Positions 16,669-25,333 of a DNA stretch of 64,000 nucleotides are shown piece after piece. Each line of letters starts with the position of its first letter. Position 1 is the first letter of the stretch. The position numbers were made by a program, and so were the translations under genes. The stretch comes from Alistipes sp. (GTDB lineage Bacteria; Bacteroidota; Bacteroidia; Bacteroidales; Rikenellaceae), in the NCBI GenBank assembly GCA_017416915.1, contig JAFQAN010000023.1, positions 81,628-145,627 of the forward strand. Reading direction: 5' to 3'. The notes beneath the pieces are model-generated. The model was not told the origin of the DNA. It saw nothing but the letters and a program-made list of their open reading frames with translations, and searched no databases.

Positions 16669-16691
16669 AAAGATAGGAATATCAATACTTA

Positions 16692-18863
16692 TTACAACGC
16701 GCAAGACACTACGCCTACGTATGTAACTCCATTTATCACAATATTAACATCAGCCGTAATGGTTTGTGTTCCAAAATCAGCAGAGAGTCCAATTGTTCCA
16801 CTTGCAGATGTTACTTCGGTTGCACTACCAAGAACAAAATTACCAACCTGACCCGTTGCTGGCGCACCTACTACAGCACTAAATGTGCCACTTGGAACCA
16901 TACCATTGAAGTTGAATTTACAAGTAATGCTTTCTCCATTGTCAGCTGTAAAGGTTGCGTTCTTTGTTAAGTAATTATAGCTTATTCCCGATACAGTTGC
17001 CCCAGTATCGCCGCCGCCTGATGCTACATCGGTTGTAGCGGGAGTCGTAGCAGCGTCAGAGTCTGTATATTGGAGACCATCGCCCTTAGCAACAACGCTA
17101 ATCGTGTACTCAGTCTCAGCGTCGAGACCCTCGAAGGTGTATGTCGTAACAGTATTAGCTACGGTTGCCGACTTATCGCCACAAGTTACGTAGTAGTTAG
17201 CTGCATTAGTAACAGCACCCCAATTTACCGTAACAGTAGAATCGGTTACCCCAGTACCTGTAATAGCAGGAGTAGCAAGCTTCTCAGCCTCACCATAAGG
17301 TACGTCAAACTCTATAACACCCTCAGCAGACTCATTGTAGAGGATTGAACCCTCCTCGGGAAGTGCCCTGACAGTAACCTTGTAGTGCGCACCCTCGGTA
17401 AGACCATCAAGAGTAATTGAGGTAGCCTTGTATTCACTATCAACAACACCGTTGCTACACCATACGTAGTAGCTATCAGCATTATCGATAGCTGCCCACG
17501 AGATAGTAGCCGATGTACCATCAATCGCAACAGCGGGTGCAGGTGTAGCAAGCGTAGCCTTCATAGGATCGAGCTGCTCATCGACAACCTCGCTATAACC
17601 GATATCATAGGTAATCTTGAAGTCGGCACTATAACCCAACTCGAAGAAGAGCTTGATAACATAACGACCATTCTCATCCAACTCAACAGTAAGCTTTGTC
17701 GTCTCGGTGTTTACAATTTCGCCATACGATGTTACCTCGTTACCGTCAAACATATAACGGTTGATGCGGAAATAGCCTGATGCGGGCGTTCCAGACTCAC
17801 TCCAAGAGTATTCACCAGTCTTGATAGAGTTGTGAGTGTAGTAGTTAAGATAAGAACCATCCGCCTCATACTCAGTGCCTGTGTCGAAGTCGTCAGCATT
17901 TAGCTTGATTACTAAATACTCGTTGTTGTCGTTGTATAGGTAGAAGCCACCATTATATCTTGTAGTATAGTAGATATCGGTGAACAGGTAGTCGGCAACA
18001 ACCACGGGAGCCTCGCTAACCTCAACGTCGGCACCCATCATATTTACCTTGAACTTAGCAACCTCGCCCTTGTTGAAGGTAAACGAGCCACCGTTCTTGG
18101 TCAAATCAAAGGTCTTAGCATAGGTTGTACCCTCCTCATCGCCATCAGCATAGGTGTTTACCGTAACCTTCATAGAGGTAGGCTTCTCTGCCTCGCAAGC
18201 AAACCAAAATACGTTATCGACAACATTCGAGGGGTCGAGAGTGTAGTTGTGCGAGTTGATAGTAATAATCACATTTCTGATACGCTCGCCCTCTGCCAAA
18301 CGCTCATCCATACGGTTAAGGGTCATACAGCCATAAGCGGCATAATGCTCCATCAACACGGGGAGATTGGTAGAGCCATCCATAGTGCACTCGCCATAGA
18401 CGATATGCGCCGCGGGGTCGCACGAATCGGCAAGAGGCACCTGCTTTGTAGGCACAGCGATAGTGAAACCGTTGTAGGTTGCAAGGGCGCTCGATGCGGG
18501 CGAACAGATACGGAACGTACCACCAGTATAGTTGCTAGAGGCGCCATTGATAGTGATTGTAGGACGGATAAGCGAGCCAGTGAACTCGGCATTAGGCTCG
18601 ATATTGCCCTGAGAGCTATACACGCCATCTGTCGAACGCATAGTGTAGTTAAACTTCTCGTAACCACCAAATACTGAGGTGTAGGCTGTGCCTGCGTCGT
18701 TCAAACCATTGAACTGAGAACGAGTCTCGTCGAACGACATAGAGATTTCAAACACAGTGGTAGTACCAACACTATCCACAACAAACTGCTCCTGCTCAGT
18801 AGAACAAGAGGTAATACCTATTGCAGCTACTGCAACAAGCATCATCTTAAAAATGTTCTTCAT
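16692..18863 (-). CDS. Surface lipoprotein with fibronectin type III repeats
   Basis: About 723 aa. The start at 18861-18863 (MKNIFKMMLVAVAAIGITSC) gives a lipobox with Cys20. Residues ~40-290 resemble a fimbrillin/FimB-like adhesin module (ITINSHNYTLDPSNVVDNVFW; VAKFKVNM). It is shared with the lipoprotein at 49823, where VDPAAHI, SYTLNPDNVEGNVFWFACEA and AEFSVNMDG appear in the same order. Two Fn3-like repeats follow (TISWAAIDNADSYYVW; TVNWGAVTNAANYYV), then a C-terminal beta domain. It is preceded by a 46-aa ORF. Probably a cell-surface adhesin or pilus-type protein; ligand unknown. Confidence 0.8.
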   Translation of the reverse strand: MKNIFKMMLVAVAAIGITSCSTEQEQFVVDSVGTTTVFEISMSFDETRSQFNGLNDAGTAYTSVFGGYEKFNYTMRSTDGVYSSQGNIEPNAEFTGSLIRPTITINGASSNYTGGTFRICSPASSALATYNGFTIAVPTKQVPLADSCDPAAHIVYGECTMDGSTNLPVLMEHYAAYGCMTLNRMDERLAEGERIRNVIITINSHNYTLDPSNVVDNVFWFACEAEKPTSMKVTVNTYADGDEEGTTYAKTFDLTKNGGSFTFNKGEVAKFKVNMMGADVEVSEAPVVVADYLFTDIYYTTRYNGGFYLYNDNNEYLVIKLNADDFDTGTEYEADGSYLNYYTHNSIKTGEYSWSESGTPASGYFRINRYMFDGNEVTSYGEIVNTETTKLTVELDENGRYVIKLFFELGYSADFKITYDIGYSEVVDEQLDPMKATLATPAPAVAIDGTSATISWAAIDNADSYYVWCSNGVVDSEYKATSITLDGLTEGAHYKVTVRALPEEGSILYNESAEGVIEFDVPYGEAEKLATPAITGTGVTDSTVTVNWGAVTNAANYYVTCGDKSATVANTVTTYTFEGLDAETEYTISVVAKGDGLQYTDSDAATTPATTDVASGGGDTGATVSGISYNYLTKNATFTADNGESITCKFNFNGMVPSGTFSAVVGAPATGQVGNFVLGSATEVTSASGTIGLSADFGTQTITADVNIVINGVTYVGVVSCAL

Positions 18864-18879
18864 AGTTGCAATAGACATT

Positions 18880-19020
18880 TTAGAACTCCTCCTCGTAATC
18901 GTTTACGGGAGCATCAGCAATAGATGCCGACACGCCGAAGCCATTCTCGGCAACAACAGCGGCAACCTCCAACTCAGGGGCAGTGTAGGCAGGCTGAATT
19001 AGGTTAATGTTTTTCTTCAT
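18880..19020 (-). CDS. 46-aa leader ORF upstream of the surface lipoprotein
   Basis: A 46-codon ORF (MKKNINLIQPAYTAPELEV at the start, NDYEEEF at the end) stops 16 bp before the lipoprotein start. It resembles the 47-aa ORF at 51737-51880, which stands in the same place before a related lipoprotein: both have YnAPELe/d near residue 12-18, a GfGVs/GVdvs patch, and end in DYnEF. No signal peptide or Cys. A real small protein is supported by this conservation and synteny; function unknown. Confidence 0.7.
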   Translation of the reverse strand: MKKNINLIQPAYTAPELEVAAVVAENGFGVSASIADAPVNDYEEEF

Positions 19021-19161
19021 TGTAACGCGTTTTAAGTATTTATATTTTATTAATTCTCAATGTATTACACATCCATCACACTCAACGTATGAGGCATTTG
19101 ACACAAAACTATGGATACACACCATCTCATACCAACCCATAACTCTGAGACAAAATCGTTG

Positions 19162-19191
19162 CAAAGGTATATATATTTTTTCCAATTCAAA
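19162..19191 (-). promoter_or_regulatory. Promoter of the leader ORF and surface lipoprotein
   Basis: Minus-strand TTTG (19191-19188), 18-nt spacer, TACCTTTG (19169-19162). It implies a ~140-nt 5' UTR before the leader ORF. Confidence 0.7.
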
Positions 19192-19238
19192 CACAATTTT
19201 GGCACTTTTTACCATATTTTCTAAAATATTTTTCGGTT

Positions 19239-19247
19239 GGGGGGGGG
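19239..19247. repeat. G9 homopolymer tract
   Basis: Nine consecutive G in an A/T-rich region between divergent genes, upstream of both the surface lipoprotein promoter and the hexosaminidase promoter. Such tracts can slip. Confidence 0.9.
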
Positions 19248-19415
19248 TAATTCGTTGATTTTCAAACATTTAACAAATATGGTCCGCAGGTACAGGAATT
19301 ACACACCACTCGGAATTGGTGTTTTGGGAGGTATCAAGAGTTATAGCGGGGCGTTCTATAAATAAAAATCGGCAGTTTATGGGACTATTTACAGCGCTAT
19401 GTCGCGCGAATTTCT

Positions 19416-19423
19416 TATATTTG
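19416..19423 (+). promoter_or_regulatory. -7 box upstream of the hexosaminidase
   Basis: TATATTTG ends 21 bp before the ATG at 19445, favouring that start over the longer upstream frame. Confidence 0.65.
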
Positions 19424-19444
19424 CGAAAAATTAAAAGTAGTGTT

Positions 19445-21493
19445 ATGAGGAGAGTTTACGCGCTTATATTAATAATAGGTATGGCTGCCACGGCAGCTGC
19501 ACAACAGAGATTGGCATCGGTAACACCCCTACCGACAAAGGTGGAGTTTAGCGACACCCCCGCAACACTCGACGTCGAGCGAGGGCTAAGGCTATACATT
19601 GAGGGTGCGGCAGAGGAGTCGGAGCGCTTGGCACGTGCGGCAGACGCCACGGGCATAGCTCTCAAACGTGTAAATCGCCCCGCCAAGGAGCGATACCTCA
19701 ACCTCCGCGTAACCGATAGCGCCGAGCAGGGCGCCGAGGGCTACACGCTCGACGTTACAGAGCGCGGCGTAACGATAACAGCCTCAACGCCTGCGGGCAT
19801 CTTCTACGGCTTGCAGAGCCTACGACAGATGAACGACGGCGAGGTGGAGTGCTGCACGATAACCGACGCCCCGCGCTTCGCATACCGCGGCATACTCATA
19901 GATATTTCGCGCCACTTCCGCACCAAGGAGTTCCTGATGCGACAGATAGATATGATGGCGCAGTTGAAGATGAACCGCCTGCACCTGCACCTCACAGATG
20001 CGGCAGGCTGGCGCATAGAGGTAGATAGCTATCCTCGCCTCACGTCGTACGCCGCGTGGCGCACACCCTCAACGTGGAAGGAGTGGTGGTATGGCGAGCG
20101 CCAGCACGTCGAGGAGGGTACTCCTGGCGCCTACGGCGGCTACCTGACAAAGGCGGAGGCGCGCGAGCTGGTGGAGTATGCCGCCGACCGCTACATAACG
20201 ATAATTCCCGAGATTGAGCTCCCAGGACACTCCGACGAGGTGTTGGCGGCGTACCCCGAGCTGAAATGTACCAACAACCCCAAGTTTCAGGGCGACCTCT
20301 GCATAGGCAAGGAGGCTACATTCGAGATGATGCAGAGCATCCTCGACGAGATAATCGAGATATTCCCCTCGGAGTATATCCACATCGGCGGCGACGAGGC
20401 GAGCAAGGAGAGCTGGAAGCTCTGCTCGGACTGCCAGCGACGTATGCAGGAGGAGGGGTTGGAGAGTGTCGATGAGCTGCAAAGCTATATGATACACCGC
20501 ATCGAGGAGTACCTCAACGCGCGCGGACGACAGATTATCGGCTGGGACGAGATACTGCAAGGCGGTCTTGCGCCCAACGCTACGGTGATGTCGTGGCGCG
20601 GCGAGGAGGGCGGCATAGCCGCTGCCGAGGCGGGACACGACGCTATAATGTCGCCACACGGCTACTGCTATATCGACGCACCGCAGGATGCACCCTACTC
20701 GCAGCCCGAATCTATCGGCGGCTACCTGCCGTTGGAGCAGGTCTATTCGTATGACCCCGCGCCCGAGAGTATGGACGAGGCGACACGCCGCCATATCCTC
20801 GGCGTACAGGCTAACCTATGGGCAGAGTTTATCGTAACGGACGAGCATTACGAACATATGTTGTGGCCACGCGCCATTGCCATAGCCGAGATAGGCTGGA
20901 CACCACAGCAACGCAGAGAGTATAGCGACTTCCGCCGTCGCACACTGCGCATCGTGGAGCAGATGCAGCAGGCGGGATACACGCCCTTCGACCTCAAAAA
21001 CGAGATTGGCAACCGCCCCGAGACACTGACACCTATCGACCACCTCGCCTTAGGCAAGAGCGTTACCTACAACTACCCCTCTCGCTACTATGCGCCCAAA
21101 TATGCGGCGGCGGGCGACGCCACACTGACGGACGGTCTGCGCGGCGGCTGGACATACGCCGACAAGCGCTGGCAGGGCTTCTTGGGACGTGGCGGCGTAG
21201 ATGTTACGATAGATATGGGCGAGGTAACGCCGATAAGGAGCATCAGCGCCGACTTTATGCAGATATGCGGTCCAGGCGTATATATGCCGTGTATGGTGGA
21301 GATTGCCGTGTCGAACGACGGCGAGCAGTGGCAGCCACTGGCGTGTATCGAACACGAGATTGTGGTGGACGAGCTACCCTCGTTCAAGAGTTTCGGCTGG
21401 GAGGGCGAGACCTCGGCGCGCTACATACGCTACGTGGGACACCGCAGCAAGTATAGCGGCTTCCTGTTTGTCGATGAGATAGTTGTGCATTAG
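19445..21493 (+). CDS. Beta-N-acetylhexosaminidase, GH20
   Basis: A 682-aa secreted glycosidase that removes terminal GlcNAc/GalNAc from glycans (mucin or chitin-like substrates). Signal peptide ~1-20 (MRRVYALILIIGMAATAAAQ); GH20b N-terminal domain to ~145; catalytic barrel from RFAYRGILIDISRHF, with the acid/nucleophile-assist pair Asp317-Glu318 in HIGGDEAS. The last ~140 residues look like an F5/8-type carbohydrate-binding domain (YAAAGDATLTDGLRGG ... ARYIRYVG). The start was chosen for the signal peptide and the promoter. It ends at a terminator shared with the convergent HMA gene. Confidence 0.95.
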   Translation: MRRVYALILIIGMAATAAAQQRLASVTPLPTKVEFSDTPATLDVERGLRLYIEGAAEESERLARAADATGIALKRVNRPAKERYLNLRVTDSAEQGAEGYTLDVTERGVTITASTPAGIFYGLQSLRQMNDGEVECCTITDAPRFAYRGILIDISRHFRTKEFLMRQIDMMAQLKMNRLHLHLTDAAGWRIEVDSYPRLTSYAAWRTPSTWKEWWYGERQHVEEGTPGAYGGYLTKAEARELVEYAADRYITIIPEIELPGHSDEVLAAYPELKCTNNPKFQGDLCIGKEATFEMMQSILDEIIEIFPSEYIHIGGDEASKESWKLCSDCQRRMQEEGLESVDELQSYMIHRIEEYLNARGRQIIGWDEILQGGLAPNATVMSWRGEEGGIAAAEAGHDAIMSPHGYCYIDAPQDAPYSQPESIGGYLPLEQVYSYDPAPESMDEATRRHILGVQANLWAEFIVTDEHYEHMLWPRAIAIAEIGWTPQQRREYSDFRRRTLRIVEQMQQAGYTPFDLKNEIGNRPETLTPIDHLALGKSVTYNYPSRYYAPKYAAAGDATLTDGLRGGWTYADKRWQGFLGRGGVDVTIDMGEVTPIRSISADFMQICGPGVYMPCMVEIAVSNDGEQWQPLACIEHEIVVDELPSFKSFGWEGETSARYIRYVGHRSKYSGFLFVDEIVVH

Positions 21494-21523
21494 CGGCACG
21501 ATAGCGGCACACGGATAAAATGT

Positions 21524-21553
21524 AGGAGGGTTGCTCTTTCGGGCAACCCTCCT
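21524..21553. terminator. Shared hairpin terminator
   Basis: AGGAGGGTTGC (21524-21534) pairs perfectly with GCAACCCTCCT (21543-21553), 8-nt loop. It lies between the convergent hexosaminidase and HMA genes and is followed by a T-rich run on the plus strand. Confidence 0.82.
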
Positions 21554-21580
21554 GCTGTTTTCGCCACCTGCAACACGCTA

Positions 21581-22009
21581 TTAGTGAGCGTGGTTGTGTG
21601 AATGACCGTGAGCGTGGCTGTGAGCGTGGTTATGCTCCTCGCCGCAGCAGTCGTCGGTGCAAGCCTTCTTCTGGGCAGAGGTGTGGTCGTGGTCGCAGTC
21701 GCCACAACACTCGCCCTTGACGTTGGCAACAATCTTAATCTTGTCGAAAGCCTTGATAAGGGTCTCGGCATTGGTCTTCGTTGCGTCGTAGGTTACGGTA
21801 ACGGTCTTGGTATCTACATCCACCTGAACATCCTTAACACCCTTCTCATAGGGGATGGTGTTGGTAACCTTCTTTGCACAACCAGCACAGTCGATGTCGG
21901 TGATAAACTCGGTTGTGGTAAATGTCTTAGTAGCCTTCTTGGGACTCTGTGCGTTTGCAGCACCTACGGCAACGAGTGCCACGAGGCACATCAAAATAAT
22001 CTTCTTCAT
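21581..22009 (-). CDS. Secreted heavy-metal-associated (HMA) domain protein
   Basis: A 142-aa protein with a signal peptide (~1-20) and one ferredoxin-like HMA domain (~30-100) with the metal site Cys41-x2-Cys44 (DIDCAGCAKK). The tail has CCGDCDHDH, DDCCGEE and a His-rich end (HNHAHSHAHGHSH). It should bind Cu, Zn or a similar ion in the periplasm. The start at 22009 is chosen for the signal peptide. It lies downstream of a TonB receptor, which suggests metal capture or buffering. Confidence 0.88.
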   Translation of the reverse strand: MKKIILMCLVALVAVGAANAQSPKKATKTFTTTEFITDIDCAGCAKKVTNTIPYEKGVKDVQVDVDTKTVTVTYDATKTNAETLIKAFDKIKIVANVKGECCGDCDHDHTSAQKKACTDDCCGEEHNHAHSHAHGHSHNHAH

Positions 22010-22100
22010 ACGATGTATTGTTTTATAAATTAACGTTTTAGTCTGTTTTTTATTATCTAACGGGCGTAACTGCACTATTAACACCCATTTTTTGCGGAGC

Positions 22101-22251
22101 GGTGGCAGCTGTGAGGCTGGTCGCAGTCGCCACGATTTTGTTGTCAGAAGGCATTAGATACAACGCTCGGCGAATTTCGAGTCGATGGGCTGTACTCATT
22201 ACCTTCATTTTGTTGTCAGAATGGTGGCAGCTGTGAGGCTGGTCGCAGTCG
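22101..22251. repeat. 29-bp direct repeat
   Basis: Bases 22101-22129 are repeated exactly at 22223-22251. The first copy precedes a truncated hairpin element; the second lies inside a complete one. Confidence 0.88.
22135..22196. repeat. Truncated hairpin element (left half)
   Basis: ATTTTGTTGTCAGAAG followed by a left arm nearly identical to E2 (5191-5240). It stops exactly in the apex at TGTACT; no right arm follows. Confidence 0.8.
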
Positions 22252-22334
22252 TTGAAAGCGGAGCATACTTTGACGTATGTGAGCATTTCAACGGCAAGCC
22301 AGACGCCGCAGATGCCCCATTATCACAACAAAAT
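22207..22334. repeat. Hairpin element abutting the TonB receptor stop
   Basis: Ends ATTTTGTTGTCAGAATG and CATTATCACAACAAAAT. The apex variant is GCATACTTTGACGTATG, inside GTTGAAA...TTTCAAC. The right end runs into the receptor stop codon. Confidence 0.85.
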
Positions 22335-24712
22335 TAGTAGAGGTTAAGGCGCAAACCTATATAGAACTTACGTCCCATAAGCGGTCCCCACACCATCGAA
22401 GAGTTAAAGCCTGGCTCGTAGGCGTTGGCACCCTCCATAATGATAGGCTTATTGCCGCGCTCGTTGCGACCCTGTATATAGTTAGCGATATTCTCACAGC
22501 CGACATATAGCGTGAGGTTGCTTATCTTGTAGCTCACCTGCGCGAAGAACATCGGGTATATAGGCGACATCTGCGGCGTGTTGATGGCGGCGTCGAGGTT
22601 GCCGTCGAGCTGCGGCAGGCGCACAGGACCATTGAGCTGCGCCGTGGCATCGAAGACCCAGCGACGTACGGCGTACTGTATGTTGATAAGACCCTTATAT
22701 CGCGAGGTGAGGGGTCGCTCAACGAGATACTGCTTGCCATCGCGCTCCAACGTCATCTTGGCGTTGGTATAACGGAATGTTGCGAAGAGGTCGAAGCCGC
22801 GGAAGGGCGTCCAGTTGAAGTCAATCTGGTAGTTGTCGGTAAACGACTTACCCTTTGTATTGTAGATAAGTATCGAGTTATCCGCCGTCTCCTGATCGAA
22901 GACCATCGTGTTGAAGAACTGCGAGCGGAAGTAGTCGAAGCTGATTGTCGCCTGGTCGTCCTGCGCCAAACGGAAGGTCTGCGAGAGGCTACCACCCACC
23001 GTCAGCGCCTGCTCCATATCGTCGCCCATAGCTACGAAGTCATCCTTGAAGCGTATCTCGCGCGAAGTGGTCATCATCCATATATTGTCCGTAACGAGGT
23101 TTTGACGTCGCGAGCCGAGACCTGCCGAGGCACGTAGCGTCGTACGCGGCGTGATGCTCCAACGTATGTGCGAACGCGGCGTGATGAGGAAGCGGCTGTT
23201 GGCATCCTTGTTTTGAATGTAGTAGTCGCCGCACACCGCCGAGTAGTCGCCACGAAGACCCACCACCAGCGAGAACTTCTCCTCGATGTTGTAGGTATAT
23301 TCGGCGAAGATGCCAGGCTCGATGATGGTGGCATCGCCCGCCCAAAGGGTGTTTATCGTATTGCTCCACAAGGGGTTCTCCTGCACATAGTCGTTGCCCG
23401 CCATACGAGCGTATAACGACGCGCCGACATTGAGCGACGAGCGCTGCGAGAAGTAGTGAGCATAAGTGCCGCTAAAACGGAAGGTGTTCTCCTTGACATC
23501 TACCGTGTTAAGACCAAAATATGAGTCGGTGAGGTAGTTGTCGTAGTCGAAAATCATCGCAAAGTTATTCTGCACGGCATCCGCCATATCGCCCGTGAAG
23601 GTGCGCTCGGGACCGATAGGCAAGCCGAGCTTGGCGTATGCGTTGATGTTGCGGTTGTGAATCTTCGAGCCGTAGAGGGTGTTGAGCGGGTCGGCAAGCA
23701 TCTGCTCATACATATCCTTCTTATAGCCCACCTCGCCGCCTACACGGTTTTCGTTCACCACCTTCCAGCCCCAGCGTAGCTGAGTGCCGTTTGGCGTCTG
23801 CCACAGCCACTTGTTAGCCACATTAATCTGGTTTGCCTTGGGCATATCCACGAAGCCATCCTCGTTCATATCGTGCGTGGCGGTGTCGAGCGAGCCGTGC
23901 GCCATAATCACCGTCGAGAGGCTCTTATCCTTGGTTAGGGGTATTGCCGACGAGAGGTTTATCTCGGGGCGCAGCTCCGAGTCGAAGTAGAGGTTGAGGA
24001 AGAAGCGCTCGTCGTCGGTAGGCTTGCGGTGTTCGAGGTTAATCTGTCCCGTGATAGCCTCGTGGCCCGCCGTAACAGACGCCACGCCCTTGGATACCTG
24101 TATGGAGTTGAGCCACATACCAGGAGTGTAGCTCAGACCATAGGCAGCGCCCGCACCCTGCATAATGGGGCGATTCTCGTCGAGAATCTGCGTGTAGGTA
24201 CCCGCCAAGCCGAGCATCTTAATCTGTCGTGCGCCCGAGATAGCGTCGCTATAACCTACGGTTACCGATGCCGAGTTCTCGAACGACTCGGCAAGTGAGC
24301 AACACGCCATCTTACAGAGACCCGCGAACGAGATTTGCTCCTGACGTGTGATGCCACTCTGCTTGGCGTAGTTGCCACGCTGCGCACTCTCGATAACCAC
24401 AGCGTCGATATCCACCGCCGAGGCGTCCAGCTCGATAGTGAGGTCCGTTGCATCACGGTCGATGTCGAGGCTCTTGGCGTCGTAACCGAGGTACTCGACA
24501 ACGAGGGTGTCGAAGCCCGCCACACGGCGCAGTGTGAAGCTACCGTCGGTAGATGTTGTAGCACCTGCGGTGGTGTTTTGCCAGTAGATGGTGGCACCGA
24601 CAAGGGGCTGCTCGGTGTCGGCATCAACCACACGACCCGTAAAGTTCTTCTGTGCCATTGCCACCAGAGGCAACGACAACATTGCGATAAGAATTATTAG
24701 TGATTTTTTCAT
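22334..24712 (-). CDS. TonB-dependent outer-membrane receptor (probable metal uptake)
   Basis: A 792-aa receptor. Signal peptide ~1-20; carboxypeptidase-regulatory-like domain ~22-105 (GRVVDADTEQPLVGATI, DGSFTLRR, VVEYLGYD); plug domain ~125-240 with an unusual cysteine cluster (Cys133, Cys137, Cys138) and GARQIKMLGL; then a beta barrel ending in a typical aromatic residue (LRLNLY). I recall this Cys-plug subtype beside HMA proteins in Bacteroidetes. With the HMA and His-rich neighbours, metal or metal-chelate import is the best inference. A hairpin element lies at its stop. Confidence 0.88.
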   Translation of the reverse strand: MKKSLIILIAMLSLPLVAMAQKNFTGRVVDADTEQPLVGATIYWQNTTAGATTSTDGSFTLRRVAGFDTLVVEYLGYDAKSLDIDRDATDLTIELDASAVDIDAVVIESAQRGNYAKQSGITRQEQISFAGLCKMACCSLAESFENSASVTVGYSDAISGARQIKMLGLAGTYTQILDENRPIMQGAGAAYGLSYTPGMWLNSIQVSKGVASVTAGHEAITGQINLEHRKPTDDERFFLNLYFDSELRPEINLSSAIPLTKDKSLSTVIMAHGSLDTATHDMNEDGFVDMPKANQINVANKWLWQTPNGTQLRWGWKVVNENRVGGEVGYKKDMYEQMLADPLNTLYGSKIHNRNINAYAKLGLPIGPERTFTGDMADAVQNNFAMIFDYDNYLTDSYFGLNTVDVKENTFRFSGTYAHYFSQRSSLNVGASLYARMAGNDYVQENPLWSNTINTLWAGDATIIEPGIFAEYTYNIEEKFSLVVGLRGDYSAVCGDYYIQNKDANSRFLITPRSHIRWSITPRTTLRASAGLGSRRQNLVTDNIWMMTTSREIRFKDDFVAMGDDMEQALTVGGSLSQTFRLAQDDQATISFDYFRSQFFNTMVFDQETADNSILIYNTKGKSFTDNYQIDFNWTPFRGFDLFATFRYTNAKMTLERDGKQYLVERPLTSRYKGLINIQYAVRRWVFDATAQLNGPVRLPQLDGNLDAAINTPQMSPIYPMFFAQVSYKISNLTLYVGCENIANYIQGRNERGNKPIIMEGANAYEPGFNSSMVWGPLMGRKFYIGLRLNLY

Positions 24713-24819
24713 ATATGTCTGCTTTGTTAAGGGTTATTAGTCGATAGAGCTGAATAGCGGGCATAACGATAACGTAGCCTTTATCCAGCCTCCCGATGCA
24801 GACGACAGCATCGGCGTTT

Positions 24820-25251
24820 TTAAGCCAAAGCAGGGGGTGCGCGAAGTGTTGCGCACGATACGAGTGCCGCCCTTAGCGGCTCTTGTTCATCGCCGTAGAG
24901 GATGGCGACAGGCTCCGTATCGGGGGCGAAGATTTCGCCCACAAGGTTGGGGACTACCGCCGGCGAGAGTAACAGCACAACAGCCTGTGCTGCACGTGAG
25001 TCGCTACGCTGCGCTGCGGCGATATAGTCTGTATGGTTATCACCTAAGATGGGGTGATGGTGGTTGCAACAATCATCGGCAATGGTTACGCCGTGACACG
25101 AGCAGCTATGGTCGTGATGCTCGACATGGTGGGTGTGATGCGAGTGGTGTGAGTGGTGGTCGCAAAGGAGCAGCGATGCCGACGAGAGCGTAGTGGCAAC
25201 GACATATATTGCCACCATCATAAACGCATATATTCTCGCTCTTAGCCCCAT
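24820..25251 (-). CDS. His-rich small membrane/secreted protein
   Basis: A 143-aa protein with an N-terminal hydrophobic segment (~8-29), a His cluster (HHSHHSHHTHHVEHHDH, ~32-48), CSCHG and a second patch CCNHHH, then a hydrophobic ~90-108 region. No enzyme family recognised. The His/Cys pattern and its place upstream of the TonB receptor and HMA gene suggest metal binding. A C9/G9 homopolymer lies 26 bp before its start. Confidence 0.75.
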   Translation of the reverse strand: MGLRARIYAFMMVAIYVVATTLSSASLLLCDHHSHHSHHTHHVEHHDHSCSCHGVTIADDCCNHHHPILGDNHTDYIAAAQRSDSRAAQAVVLLLSPAVVPNLVGEIFAPDTEPVAILYGDEQEPLRAALVSCATLRAPPALA

Positions 25252-25276
25252 TCTGCTACACGCTTATTAAAAAATT

Positions 25277-25285
25277 CCCCCCCCC
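25277..25285. repeat. C9 homopolymer tract
   Basis: Nine C on the plus strand (G9 in the transcript sense), 26 bp upstream of the start of the His-rich protein gene. Length changes here could alter transcription or translation. Confidence 0.9.
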
Positions 25286-25333
25286 GCTTGCTCGCTTCTT
25301 TTAATCATCGTAGCGTATGCTACTCTATACCGT

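Noticed and set aside
19316-19444. N-terminal extension of the hexosaminidase
   Set aside because: It includes the promoter -7 box and pushes the signal peptide 43 residues inward; the ATG at 19445 is better.
24793-24814. Plus-strand terminator downstream of the His-rich gene
   Set aside because: A 7-bp hairpin with a T run is present, but it faces the plus strand where no gene ends; it is probably incidental.
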